Shown here one piece after another: positions 1 through 8,222 of a stretch of 64,000 nucleotides of DNA. The stretch is taken from the NCBI RefSeq assembly GCF_018866325.1, contig NZ_CP076457.1:124001-188000 (forward strand), written 5' to 3'. A program made the translations under genes and the position numbers. The DNA is from Streptomyces sp. YPW6 (lineage in GTDB: Bacteria > Actinomycetota > Actinomycetes > Streptomycetales > Streptomycetaceae). The notes under the pieces are model-generated. The model had not been told where the DNA came from, did no database searches, and saw nothing but the letters and a program-made list of their open reading frames with translations. The first letter of the stretch is position 1, and each line of letters opens with the position of its first letter.

Positions 1-368
1 CGACGGTGCGTCGCCAGGCGGAAACTGCCGGGCCGCGCGGAGAACCAGTTCTCGATGGGCCGCCCGCCCGTTCCCCATTCCACAGCGCCAACAGCCCACG
101 GACTTCAGACGTCATCGTGAACCTCGTACCGGCCCGGAACCATGCGCCAGGGGCGGCGGCTGCGGCCTCATCGTTTCTCAGCTGCGGCCAGCCAGCGCCG
201 CACTGTGCGCTCCGACACCCCAGCGCGTTCACAGCCACGCGAACAGGACCGGCTGACAGCTCTTTCCCCGCCCGCAGGGCGAGCAGCCGCCGCACCGCAG
301 AACCGCGCAGTGCCGTCCTCGACGCCGCAGGCAGTCCGCCGCCTGCACGGACGGCCTTCATCCTGCAT
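1..368 (-). pseudogene. Decayed transposase N-terminus (Tn7/Mu-like partner)
   Basis: A ribosome site (gaggag) precedes ATG at 368 and a second ATG at 361. In the frame of the second ATG the product reads RGSAVRRLLALRAGKELSAG, the N-terminal helix usual in actinobacterial rve-type transposases. The following helix-turn-helix (GVSERTVRRWLAAAE) is in the other frame, and the next segment (RFTMTSEVRGLLALWNGE) is in a third arrangement after a stop near 168. At least two frameshifts are therefore needed, and the gene is not functional as written. The catalytic DDE domain would lie beyond base 1. Order and spacing fit an ATPase-transposase pair in which the transposase follows the ATPase. Confidence 0.6.
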
Positions 369-369
369 G

Positions 370-1160
370 CCAGTTCTCCTCGCTCGGTGAGACGTTGTGT
401 ATTTGCCGAGGCTGAAAGCATGCGAGCGCCCCGACCGTTGCAGGAGCGCCCCGTTCACCATCGCGGCGCGACCCGCTTCCACAGCCGCCATAGCAAGAGC
501 CCGGTCGACGGATGCATCAGCGGTGGTGAGCGGTGCGTTCTGCAGGTGCGTAGTCAAAGCGGCCCACGTACGGAACGTGCCGCGCGTGAATGACTGGTCG
601 ATCCACTTCAGATCCGGGGCCGGGACGGTACGCCACAGCAGATGAAGGCCCGTCACCACAGTCGCCACTTCCGCTCCGGCCAGGCGTGGAACCACCTGCC
701 ACGCGTCCATCCGCCCTACCAGATGCGGCAGCCGGGTCAGCGCCCGCTCACTGCCCGGACCGAGCAGCACCAGCCTGATGCGCGTGCCGGGGTGGTGCCA
801 CAGGCTCTGCGGATACTCCAGGCACGGCACAGGAAGGCGCTGCGCCTCATCGGCCACCAGCACCCGCGCGACCGTGGCACCGGCTCGCGCCGATGTGTGC
901 GGTAACCGGCCCGGCAGCGGCAGAACGTCGAACACCGCACGCCGCACGTCGGCCACCGACGGCCGAACCGGCACCGGCACCCACGTCACCTTCCAGCCTG
1001 CGGGCACCTCATTGAGCACCAGCCGCACGGCCACGGTCTTGCCCCGGCCCGGTTCGCCGAACACACACCGCCCCCTGAGCCGCCATCGTCTGCCCGACCG
1101 CCCCGGCAACCGGCCTCACCGACGACGTCCGCACCAGCTGCACTCCCCCAGGCAACACCA
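370..1160 (-). pseudogene. Frameshifted TnsC/TniB-type transposition ATPase
   Basis: This encodes an AAA+ ATPase of the type that selects targets and activates the partner transposase in Tn7- and Mu-like elements. Walker A is GEPGRGKT and Walker B is ARVLVADEAQRL. The stretches RLVLLGPGSERALTRLPHL and FTRGTFRTWAALTTHLQN match sensor and C-terminal regions of actinobacterial members. The N-terminal part (SSVRPVAGAVGQTMAAQG) is in a different frame. Deleting one C from the run at 1071-1075 would join the two frames just before Walker A, so a single-base homopolymer insertion inactivates it, unless it is a sequencing error. No natural stop is seen before the downstream transposase start at 368. 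Confidence 0.65.
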
Positions 1161-1289
1161 CACCCGCAACTGCGCCGCTCTCCTCCCGCCGCCGGGCCCG
1201 CAGCCGCTGACGCGGGGTGCGGCGGCCGGCGCGCAGCCACCTTCGCCGCGCTGTCCTCACGCGGCCCGGCCAGGGCAAAGTCAGCCAGC

Positions 1290-1464
1290 GCCTTACTTGT
1301 TCGCTTGCCGCCAACACTGCACAGAGCGGACGCTGCCCCGAAGGTCCCTGGCGATCACCGAACTCGCCTCGCCCCGGGCGAGCCTCTCGGGCAGCCTTCC
1401 TCCGTAACTCTTCGCGCAACTGCTGCCGTTCGGCCGTCGGCCCGCCTCCTCGCGGATACCGCAT
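1290..1464 (-). pseudogene. IS630-family transposase N-terminal fragment
   Basis: An ATG at 1464 begins a peptide starting MRYPRGGGPTAERQQLREEL, the N-terminus typical of actinobacterial IS630 transposases. After one frameshift (extra C after AAR) it continues ERLARGEASSVIARDLRGS and VRSVQCWRQANK, the helix-turn-helix of this family, then meets a stop. The DDE catalytic domain is absent. This is a remnant of about 60 codons. The identification rests on the characteristic start and the RSV(Q/E)RWR-like recognition helix. Confidence 0.65.
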
Positions 1465-1895
1465 GCCCGGTGATACCGCAGCCGACGGCCTGCCGTCGGC
1501 CCCTACGGCACCACGAGTTCAACCTCAGAATCAGCCGGCTCGCCGTGCCAGGTGCAACCAGCCACCGACTACGCGTCGATCACATCACCGGCACCGACGA
1601 AACCTGATGGATCTGAACACGGCAGCACCGCGGCACAACCCAAGCGGCTACCGCCAGGCCCCATCGGGACCCTCCGGACAGGGCCTCGTCCTGCCCCAAC
1701 GGCATGAGCCCTCGCCCGCTGCCAACGCATTCTCCTTCTACATGCAGGACACGTGCTGAAGAGGCGGAGTCCCTGACCCCGGGCACAGAGCCCCCTGGCA
1801 CAGGGCCCCCTGGCACAGAGCCCCCTGGAAAGCCGTCTCGCTCAAGACTCTGTGCCGCAGGTGAACATCCCGCAACGTCACGGAGAGCTCACAAG
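1465..1895. other. Non-coding stretch beside transposon relics
   Basis: No convincing gene was found on either strand: the open frames lack ribosome sites and family motifs. The stretch contains the 15-bp triplicate at 1783-1827 and ends at the kinase terminator hairpin. It could hold decayed remains of the neighbouring insertion sequences. Confidence 0.5.
1783..1827. repeat. Three tandem 15-bp repeats
   Basis: The unit gcacagagccccctg occurs at 1783-1797 and 1813-1827, with one substitution in the middle copy at 1798-1812 (gcacagggccccctg). It lies in a gene-free stretch between the transposon remnants and the terminator of the kinase gene. No function can be assigned. Slipped-strand variation in copy number between strains is plausible. 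Confidence 0.9.
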
Positions 1896-1936
1896 CGCGG
1901 CCGAGCCCGCGTCCTCGGGGCGCGGGCTCGGCCGCG
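1896..1936 (-). terminator. Terminator hairpin of the phosphatase/DeoR/kinase operon
   Basis: A perfect 16-bp stem (cgcggccgagcccgcg at 1896-1911, complement at 1921-1936) with a 9-nt loop abuts the kinase stop codon at 1937. There is no T-run, as is usual in Streptomyces. Confidence 0.85.
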
Positions 1937-3463
1937 TCAGTCGTCGGGGAGCCAGCCGCGTTCGCTCAGCTCCGCGACGAATCGACCGTAGGCCTCCTCC
2001 AGAGTTGGGCGTTCCGCCCGCACCGGCTCGATGAGGGTGCCGCTGCGCACCATCGCGGCGGCGCTCGCGGCGAGGTCCTCGTGGAGCGTACCGGCCGCCG
2101 CGAGCAGTGCGGCGCCGAACGCCGTCTCCGCGCGATCGACGACCCTCACCGGGCGGTCCAGGACCGTGGCCCTGATCGCCGTCCAGACGGCGCTGCGGCT
2201 TCCCCCGCCGGCCGCGTGGAGCGGGCCGAGCACCGGGATGCCCGCACGCTGGATCCGCTCCAGGGCGAGCCGTTCCAGGAAGGCGACTCCTTCCAGCGCG
2301 GCGCGGTGGGCGTCCGCCTCGTCGCGCGGGCCGCCCAGTGCGAAGCCGCGCGCCGCACCGGAGACGAAGGGGAAGCGTTCACCGTCACGGCACAGGGGGT
2401 AGCGCACGTACGACGCCGGCCCCCGGGCCGCCGCGGCGGCGTCCAGTTCGGGCAGGCGGGCCGGGGCGACCCCGGCCAGGCACTCCCCTCCCGTGTTGGA
2501 GGCACCGCCGGGGAGCCACCAGCCGTCGGGGTGGCGATGGCTGTAGAACGCCCCGGCCGCATCGCGGACCAGGTGCTCGGACACCCCCTTGAGGACGTAC
2601 GTCGTCCCCACGACCCCCACGAAGCGGCCCGGCTCGACCGCGCCGGTGGCAATCTGGCCCGCGCAGCCGTCCGTCATCCCCAGACGTACGGAGCACCCTT
2701 CGGGCAGCCCCGTCGCCGCGGCGCCCTCCGGGCCGACGACCCCCACCTCGGTACCGGGGGCGCCCACGGGCGGGAGCAGTCCGAGCGGGAATCCGAGGGC
2801 GTCGAACACCTCGTGCGCCCACTGCTGCGCGCGGGCGTCGTAGCCGGACTTCAGCGCGTGGCTCCAGTCCGTCGCCACCGGGTGCCCCGTCAGCTCGCGG
2901 CCGATGAACTCCGGGGTGTGCAGAACCTGGCGCAGAGCGGAACCGTACGTGCGCAGACACCACACAGCCCGGCCGAGCGCAGCGGTGGGACCCACCGACA
3001 GGCCGAGCTCCTCCCACCGGACGCTGCCCGCCCGCTGGGCCTGGGCGTTGATGCCGGCGGCCCGCCGGTCGTCGTACATCAGAGCCGGGCCGAGCGGCTC
3101 ACCACGAGTCCCGGTGGGCACGATGGTGCCGGATGTGGCGGACACGGCCGCCGCGATCACCTCCCGTCCCCGGCGGGGCAGGGCTCCCGTGGTGCGGCGC
3201 AGGGCCGACCGCACGGCCGGCCACCACGACCGGGCGTCCTGCTCGCTCGTGCCTGCGCCGGCCCGTGCGGGGGGTGGGAGATCGGCCCGCGCCCCCGCCA
3301 GGACGCGGCCCTGTTCGTCCACACCCAGCACCCGCACGGACGCGGTCGCCACGTCGATGCCGATCACCACCGGAGAGGCCGGAGAGGATGACAGGGGCGG
3401 GGAGGGTGGCGGGGGCGGAGAGGATGACGGGGGCGGAGTCGGGCTGTGGGAATCAAGGCTCAT
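1937..3463 (-). CDS. FGGY-family kinase, D-ribulokinase/XK1-like clade
   Basis: This is an ATP-dependent sugar kinase of 508 residues. The N-terminal actin-like half begins VVIGIDVATASVRVLGVD after an unusual proline/serine-rich lead of about 30 residues. Motifs ALMYDDRRA, DWSHALKSGYD, GMTDGCAGQIATG, SHRHPDGWWLPGGASNTGGE and YPLCRDGERFPF are those of the cyanobacterial/plant D-ribulokinase-like branch rather than classical xylulokinase. The likely reaction is phosphorylation of D-ribulose or a related ketose; the substrate is inferred. It is last in a minus-strand operon after the phosphatase and DeoR genes, 130 bp downstream of the regulator. Start is the ATG at 3463 with GGAAGGA upstream. 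The Pro-rich lead could also be an artefact of a start that really lies nearer residue 30. Confidence 0.85.
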   Translation of the reverse strand: MSLDSHSPTPPPSSSPPPPPSPPLSSSPASPVVIGIDVATASVRVLGVDEQGRVLAGARADLPPPARAGAGTSEQDARSWWPAVRSALRRTTGALPRRGREVIAAAVSATSGTIVPTGTRGEPLGPALMYDDRRAAGINAQAQRAGSVRWEELGLSVGPTAALGRAVWCLRTYGSALRQVLHTPEFIGRELTGHPVATDWSHALKSGYDARAQQWAHEVFDALGFPLGLLPPVGAPGTEVGVVGPEGAAATGLPEGCSVRLGMTDGCAGQIATGAVEPGRFVGVVGTTYVLKGVSEHLVRDAAGAFYSHRHPDGWWLPGGASNTGGECLAGVAPARLPELDAAAAARGPASYVRYPLCRDGERFPFVSGAARGFALGGPRDEADAHRAALEGVAFLERLALERIQRAGIPVLGPLHAAGGGSRSAVWTAIRATVLDRPVRVVDRAETAFGAALLAAAGTLHEDLAASAAAMVRSGTLIEPVRAERPTLEEAYGRFVAELSERGWLPDD

Positions 3464-3593
3464 ACGCTCTGTGTCCTTCCCCGGACGTTCACGGGTGCGG
3501 GCCGGTCACCGGACGGAGGCCGGCCGTCGCCGTGGTGGCCCGAAGGCGAAGTCGGCGGGTGTTCCGGCGCGGTGGGAGCGACGAGGGCCCGGG

Positions 3594-4370
3594 TCACGGT
3601 CCGACGGCCGCAACCGTGACCCGGGTCCGTTCGCGGAGTCCGACCAGCAGTTCGGCGTCAGTTCCGTCGTCCACGACGAGATGGTCGAGGTCATCGACGG
3701 GACCCACCCGGTGCAGCGCGGTGCGGGCGAGTTTGGTGTGGTCCATGAGCATCACCTTCGTTGCCGCCGACGTGAGCATCGCCCGTTTGACGAGCACCAC
3801 GTCCTGCTCCTGGTGATAGGCCGCCCTGGCGTCGAGAGCGGACGTGGAGACCGCGACGAGGTCCACGGAGAGCGCCTCCACCGCCTCGACGCAGGGCATA
3901 CCGAGGAAGGAGTCATGAGTGCGCGAGTACTCGCCGCCCAGCGCGATCAGACGGATGCCCTCGCATCCGGCGAAGACGTCCAGCACCCGCCGGGCGTTGG
4001 TGACGACGGTGAGCGGGGCCCGTTCGACCAGCAGACCCGCCATGACCAGCACCGTGGTGGAGTCGTCGAGCATCACCGACATGCCGGGCTCCACCAGCGC
4101 GGCGGCGGCCCGCGCGACGGCTTCCTTCTCCGCCGTGTTGACACCGAGCCGGTAGTCGAGGCTCGACTCGAACACCGTGGAGGGCAGGGCGGACGCCCCG
4201 CCGCGGAAGCGTCGCAGCACCCCCTGGCGTGCCAGGTCGTCCAGGTCCCGGTGGACGGTCATCAGGCTCACGCCCGTGAGCCGGGTGAGGGCGGCGCCCG
4301 TGGCCGTGCCCTGCTCGATCACATGGTCGGCGATGAGCCGCCGGCGCTCTTCGGCGGATCTCTTGGTCAT
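3594..4370 (-). CDS. DeoR/GlpR-family sugar regulator
   Basis: This 258-residue transcriptional repressor has an N-terminal DeoR winged helix (about residues 5-60, with VSLMTVHRDLDDLARQGVLR) and a C-terminal sugar-phosphate sensing domain. The sensor carries LDDSTTVLVMAGLL, VVTNARRVLDVF and LGGEYSRTHDSFLG. DeoR proteins of this class typically respond to a phosphorylated sugar made by the operon they control. The start ATG at 4370 overlaps the stop of the phosphatase gene by four bases (ATGA), implying translational coupling. A longer in-frame start near 4556 would lie inside the phosphatase gene and was not used. The palindrome at 5129-5144, in the divergent promoter, is the obvious candidate operator. 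Confidence 0.9.
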   Translation of the reverse strand: MTKRSAEERRRLIADHVIEQGTATGAALTRLTGVSLMTVHRDLDDLARQGVLRRFRGGASALPSTVFESSLDYRLGVNTAEKEAVARAAAALVEPGMSVMLDDSTTVLVMAGLLVERAPLTVVTNARRVLDVFAGCEGIRLIALGGEYSRTHDSFLGMPCVEAVEALSVDLVAVSTSALDARAAYHQEQDVVLVKRAMLTSAATKVMLMDHTKLARTALHRVGPVDDLDHLVVDDGTDAELLVGLRERTRVTVAAVGP

Positions 4371-5032
4371 GGGTGCCGGTCTCCCGCAGGGCTCGGACCC
4401 GGCGCAGGGGCGAGGGCGGGGAACGGCGCCGGAGGGACGTTGAGCGACCGCAGCGCCGTCTGTGTGCCGCCGATCTCGATCTCCGTGACGGCGCCGTTGT
4501 CCAGCCGGGGAAAGATCCGCCGGTAGCGCCCCAGAGGCAGTCCGAGAAGTCCGCACAGGGCGATACGCAGCAGCGTGTTGTGGGCGACGACGAGCACCCG
4601 CTGTCCCTGGTGCCGGTCCGCGAGGGCGCGCAGGGAAGCGGTCGACCGGGCCGCTGCCCGGTGGACGGGTTCCGAGCCGGGGAAGGCGCCGGAGTCGGCG
4701 TCCTCACGGAACCGCCGTACGGCTTCGGGGTCCTCATCGGCCATCTCCTGGATCGTGCGGCCCTCGCCCCATCCGAAGTCCACCTCCCGCAGCCCTTCCT
4801 GGACCTCCAGCTCCAGGCCCAGCGCGGCCGCCGCGGGGCCCGCCGTCAGGCGGGCGCGGCTGAGCGGCGAGCAGGCGACCGCGTCCACGCCGCTGCGCAC
4901 GGCCCAGGCCCGGAGGTCCTGGGCCTGGGCCACGCCTCGCGATGTCAGGGCGACGTCGGTGACGCCGGCGTACCGGTTCTCCGCGTGCCACTCGGTCTCG
5001 CCGTGCCGTACGAGCAGGAGACGCGTGGTCAT
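4367..5032 (-). CDS. Histidine phosphatase (phosphoglycerate mutase-like)
   Basis: This 221-residue member of the histidine phosphatase superfamily has the phospho-accepting RHGETEW motif at the N-terminus (LLLVRHGETEWHAENRYAG), an LREVDFGWGEG acid region and the second catalytic histidine in VLVVAHNTLLRIALCGL. It probably removes phosphate from a sugar phosphate or phosphoglycerate-like metabolite; the substrate is unknown. Start chosen at ATG 5032 with GGAAGGGG about ten bases upstream. An earlier in-frame start at 5110 lacks a ribosome site and would run into the divergent promoter. First gene of the phosphatase-DeoR-kinase operon, and it overlaps the regulator gene. Confidence 0.88.
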   Translation of the reverse strand: MTTRLLLVRHGETEWHAENRYAGVTDVALTSRGVAQAQDLRAWAVRSGVDAVACSPLSRARLTAGPAAAALGLELEVQEGLREVDFGWGEGRTIQEMADEDPEAVRRFREDADSGAFPGSEPVHRAAARSTASLRALADRHQGQRVLVVAHNTLLRIALCGLLGLPLGRYRRIFPRLDNGAVTEIEIGGTQTALRSLNVPPAPFPALAPAPGPSPAGDRHP

Positions 5033-5128
5033 GAGGAGAGCCCCTTCCGGGTCGGGCCGGGGCGCGGCGGCGGGCGCGGGGCCGCCGTTGTCCGCGGCGG
5101 CAAGGCGCATTGCCGGTTAACGGCAGCG

Positions 5129-5144
5129 CTGTTAAATTTAACAG
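5129..5144. promoter_or_regulatory. Perfect 16-bp palindrome, candidate DeoR operator
   Basis: CTGTTAAATTTAACAG is a perfect dyad in an AT-rich island between the divergent phosphatase operon (start 5032) and dehydrogenase gene (start 5278). A second GTTAAC core sits 13 bp away at 5116-5121. Position and symmetry fit binding by the DeoR protein encoded next door, controlling both directions. Promoter elements could not be assigned with confidence. Confidence 0.7.
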
Positions 5145-5277
5145 ACATTTCACAACCCGGGCCGGTCTCCCCCGGCTCGGACCACGCCCCGGCCAGGCCC
5201 GCGTCAAGCCCGGATCAACCTGCCGGCCTGCTCGGCATCCACCTCAGCGGCCCTCCTCGCAGAAGGCATCCGACGTC

Positions 5278-6333
5278 ATGCGCATCCTCGCCGCAGGCGA
5301 CCACTTCGTCCGTCCCGCGTCGATTCGCGCGGCGGTGGGTCAGGAACTGTCCCGCACGGGAGAGAAGCTCCCGGAGTTCACCGAGCTGACGCTGCCCTGG
5401 CCCCATGAGCCCTTCGGTCCGGTCGCGGAGGTCCGGGAGGCGAGCGGCACGGAGGACGAGATCGTGGAGGCGCTGGACGGGGCGTCCGTCTGTGTGACGC
5501 AGATGGCCCCGTTCACCGAGCGGGTGTTCGCCGCATCGCCCGGGTTGCGGCTCGTCGCCGTCTCGCGGGGCGGGCCGGTCAACGTGGACCTGGCCGCGGC
5601 CACCCGCCACGGGGTGCGGGTCAGTTTCGCCCCCGGCCGCAACGCCCCCGCCGCCGCGGAGTTCGCGGTGGGGCTGACGCTGGCCGCGATGCGGCACATC
5701 GCCGCTGCCGACGCGGAGCTGAAGCGGGGCGTCTGGCGGGGCGATCTCTACGCGTACGAGGAGACCGGCGGCGAGCTCGGCGGGGCCACGGTCGGGCTGG
5801 TGGGCTACGGGGCCGTCGGCCGCATCGTGGCGCGGGTGATGCGCGCCTTTGGGGCGCATGTGCTCGCGGCCGACCCGTACGCCGCCCCGGAGGCGGTCGC
5901 GGCGGACGGTGTCGAACCCGTCGGACTGGACGACCTTCTGACCAGGAGTTCGGTGGTGAGCCTGCACGCCCGCCTGACCGAGGAGACCCATCACCTGCTC
6001 GACGCCCGCCGCCTCGGGCTGCTGCCCGCCGGTGCGGTCCTGGTCAACTCCGCCCGCGGCGGGCTTCTCGACCACGCGCCGCTGCCGGAGCTGCTGCGCA
6101 GCGGCGCACTGGGGGCTCTCGCCCTCGACGTGTACGACATCGAGCCGATCCCCGCCGGCTGGCCCCTGCACGACGTACCGAACGTGATCACCACGCCCCA
6201 TCTCGCGGGCGCGACCCGGCAGACCGCACACCGTGCGGCGGCCGTCACCGCCGCCGAGGTCGGCCGCTTCGTACGGGGAGAGGAACTGCGGCATCTCGCG
6301 AACGGAGACGTCCTGGGGGACGGCGGGCCCTGA
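5278..6333 (+). CDS. D-2-hydroxyacid dehydrogenase (phosphoglycerate dehydrogenase-like)
   Basis: This 351-residue NAD-dependent 2-hydroxyacid dehydrogenase has a nucleotide-binding fold with VGLVGYGAVGRIVARVMRAF followed by an acidic ADPY strand. Catalytic residues are in NSARGG (Arg), YDIEP (Glu) and TPHLAGAT (His). It probably oxidises a sugar-derived 2-hydroxyacid or reduces the matching 2-keto acid; the exact substrate is not visible. Start is ATG at 5278 with agaagg ten bases upstream. The upstream in-frame ATG at 5110 lies in the operator region and was rejected. It is followed 62 bp later by an FGGY kinase and is divergent from the DeoR operon, so both belong to one carbohydrate locus. 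Confidence 0.88.
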   Translation: MRILAAGDHFVRPASIRAAVGQELSRTGEKLPEFTELTLPWPHEPFGPVAEVREASGTEDEIVEALDGASVCVTQMAPFTERVFAASPGLRLVAVSRGGPVNVDLAAATRHGVRVSFAPGRNAPAAAEFAVGLTLAAMRHIAAADAELKRGVWRGDLYAYEETGGELGGATVGLVGYGAVGRIVARVMRAFGAHVLAADPYAAPEAVAADGVEPVGLDDLLTRSSVVSLHARLTEETHHLLDARRLGLLPAGAVLVNSARGGLLDHAPLPELLRSGALGALALDVYDIEPIPAGWPLHDVPNVITTPHLAGATRQTAHRAAAVTAAEVGRFVRGEELRHLANGDVLGDGGP

Positions 6334-6395
6334 GGGCCGGCGCCCCAGCACCCCGGCCCCTCGGCCCCCATCGGCTCGCACAGGAGGCAGCAGGC

Positions 6396-7877
6396 TTGAG
6401 CACGATCATCGGCGTGGACATCGGGACATCGGTCACCAAAGCGGTGGCGTTCGGCGAGGACGGCACGGCCCTGGCCTCCGCGAGCCAACGCTCACACCTG
6501 GAGATGCTGCCCGGCGGTCGCGTCGAGCAGGACCTCGACGACGTCGTGTCCGGTGTCGGCGGCGTCGTGCGGGAGGTCACCGCGAAGCTCGGCCGGCTGC
6601 CGGACGCCGTGGCGCTCACCGGCCAGGGAGACGGGCTGTGGCTGCGGGACCGGGACGGCCGCCCGGTGCGGCCCGCGATCTCCTGGATGGACGCGCGGGC
6701 CTCGGACCTGGTGGCCCGCTGGCTGACGGACGGCACGATCGGCACGGCTTACGCGCACACCGGCTCCGGCATGTTCCCGGGGTGCCACGGCCCGCTGCTG
6801 AACTGGCTCCAGGAGCACGAGCCGCGATCGCTGGACCGGGCAGCCGTCGCGGGATACTGCGTCGACGCCGTCGCCCAGCGCCTCACCGGCCGAGTCTGCC
6901 TGGACGCATCCGACGCCACACTGCCGTTCCTCGACCCCCGTACCCGTCGCTACGCGCCCGAGGCGCTGGCGGCGTGCGGTATCGCCGAGCGGGCGGGGCT
7001 GCTGCCGCCTCCCGCCGCCCCGGGCACGGTGCTCGCCCTCCACGGTCCCGGCGCCGGACTGCTGGGCCTGCCCGAGGGGCTCCCGGTCGTGGCGGGGCCG
7101 TACGACCTGCCGGCCTGCGCGATCGGCAGCGGGGTCCGTGAGGCGGGAGACGGAGTCCTCATCCTCGGCACGACCCTCGCGAGCCAGGTGCTGACCGACC
7201 GGGTCGCCCTCGATCCGCTCGCCGAGCCCGCCGGCATGTGGCTGTGCACGCCCGCCCCCGACCGGTGGCTGCGTGCCATGCCCGCGATGGTGGGGACGGC
7301 GGCGCTGGAGTGGGTGCTCTGTCTCGTCGGCGCGACCACGGCCGACGTGGACTGCCTGCTCGCCGACAGCCCGCCCGGCGCACGCGGTGTCCGCGCCTTC
7401 CCCTTCCTGTCCGAAGCGGGCGAACGGGCCCCGTTCGTCGACCCGTCGGCGCAGGGCAGACTCGACGGCCTCAGCCTGGCGACCGGCCGGGCGGACGCCG
7501 TCCGGGCCGTCTGCGAGGCCATCGGCTACGCGGCCCGGCACTGCCTGGAGGCGGCGGGACTGAACGGCACCCTGGCCCTGTGCGGCGGCGGCACGCGGTC
7601 GCTGACGTGGGCCCGGCTGATCGCCGACATCCTCGGCCGGCCCGTTCGCATCCCGGGGGAGGAACAGGTGGGGGCACTCGGCGTGGTGTCCGTCGCCAGG
7701 GCCTCGCTGTACCCCGGGTACGCGGTGTCGCCGGGGCGCCATCGGGTGATCGAACCACGTGATGACGTACGGGCGCTGTACGAGGACGGATACGGGCGGT
7801 ACCGCGCGGAGTTGGGAACGGCCCGGGCCGCATGGGGAACCCACCCTCGGCCGCCGGGACACCCCGGAAACCTCTGA
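6396..7877 (+). CDS. Second FGGY-family carbohydrate kinase
   Basis: This 493-residue ATP-dependent kinase has an N-terminal domain beginning IIGVDIGTSVTKAVAFGEDG, ISWMDARASDLV in the sugar-binding region, and the FGGY signature region FLSEAGERAPFVDPSAQG. The C-terminal phosphate-binding part is LALCGGGTRSLTWARLIADI. It differs clearly from the kinase at 1937-3463, so the locus has two kinases with probably different ketose or polyol substrates. The start codon is TTG at 6396, supported by aggagg at 6382-6387, and no better ATG is near. It likely forms an operon with the upstream dehydrogenase. AI-2, xylulose, erythrulose and similar substrates cannot be separated from sequence alone. Confidence 0.85.
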   Translation: MSTIIGVDIGTSVTKAVAFGEDGTALASASQRSHLEMLPGGRVEQDLDDVVSGVGGVVREVTAKLGRLPDAVALTGQGDGLWLRDRDGRPVRPAISWMDARASDLVARWLTDGTIGTAYAHTGSGMFPGCHGPLLNWLQEHEPRSLDRAAVAGYCVDAVAQRLTGRVCLDASDATLPFLDPRTRRYAPEALAACGIAERAGLLPPPAAPGTVLALHGPGAGLLGLPEGLPVVAGPYDLPACAIGSGVREAGDGVLILGTTLASQVLTDRVALDPLAEPAGMWLCTPAPDRWLRAMPAMVGTAALEWVLCLVGATTADVDCLLADSPPGARGVRAFPFLSEAGERAPFVDPSAQGRLDGLSLATGRADAVRAVCEAIGYAARHCLEAAGLNGTLALCGGGTRSLTWARLIADILGRPVRIPGEEQVGALGVVSVARASLYPGYAVSPGRHRVIEPRDDVRALYEDGYGRYRAELGTARAAWGTHPRPPGHPGNL

Positions 7878-8222
7878 GCGCTCCGGACCGCCCGATACTG
7901 ACGACGTTCCTCCTGGCTCTCAGCTCCTTCCGCGTGCACGTGACGCGAAGGAGGCTCCGCGCCTGACGACCGGGAGATTCCTGCCGAGCACCCTTGGACC
8001 GGATCGCGATCCGCACCCCCTGTCGGCATTCCCGGCGATGTCCGTCCGGCGGCCCTCCGGCCCGACCTGGACGGCAGGAACCGCCGGGGCGACCGGCACG
8101 ACATCACTGACGCCGACGGGCCCGCATCGCCACCCTCTCGTGACCTGTGTCACACCCGCGGTCTGTCAGCAATCGCCGGGCTGTCCCGTTCAAGGGGTAC
8201 GCGAACGAGACAGGAGCCCGTC
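7878..8222. promoter_or_regulatory. 345-bp intergenic region with ECF41-like -35 element
   Basis: No gene is apparent. TGTCACA at 8148-8154 matches the -35 element described for ECF41 sigma factor targets and lies about 70 bp before the oxidoreductase start; an ECF41-type sigma gene is the next gene but one. A clear -10 (CGTC) at the expected spacing is not present; the nearest candidate is CGCC at 8174-8177. aggag at 8212-8216 is the ribosome site for the oxidoreductase. Confidence 0.4.

Larger units (their letters stand above)
1..1464 (-). mobile_element. Nested transposon relics
   Basis: Three broken transposition genes lie head to tail on the minus strand: the start of an IS630-type transposase, a TnsC/TniB-type ATPase, and the start of an integrase-type transposase that runs off the window. 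Each reads correctly only when frames are switched, so the block is decayed. The IS630 fragment abuts the ATPase N-terminus, suggesting that one element inserted into or recombined with the other. No terminal inverted repeats or target-site duplications could be identified by eye. The left boundary lies outside the window. Confidence 0.7.

Noticed and set aside
1465..1895. Possible tRNA or small gene between transposon relics and the kinase operon
   Set aside because: No cloverleaf-like pairing or GTTCGAATC-type arm was found, and open frames there lack ribosome sites and motifs.
5110..5277. Earlier in-frame ATG for the 2-hydroxyacid dehydrogenase
   Set aside because: It lies upstream of the operator-like palindrome, has no ribosome site, and the added peptide is unlike the family; ATG 5278 follows agaagg.
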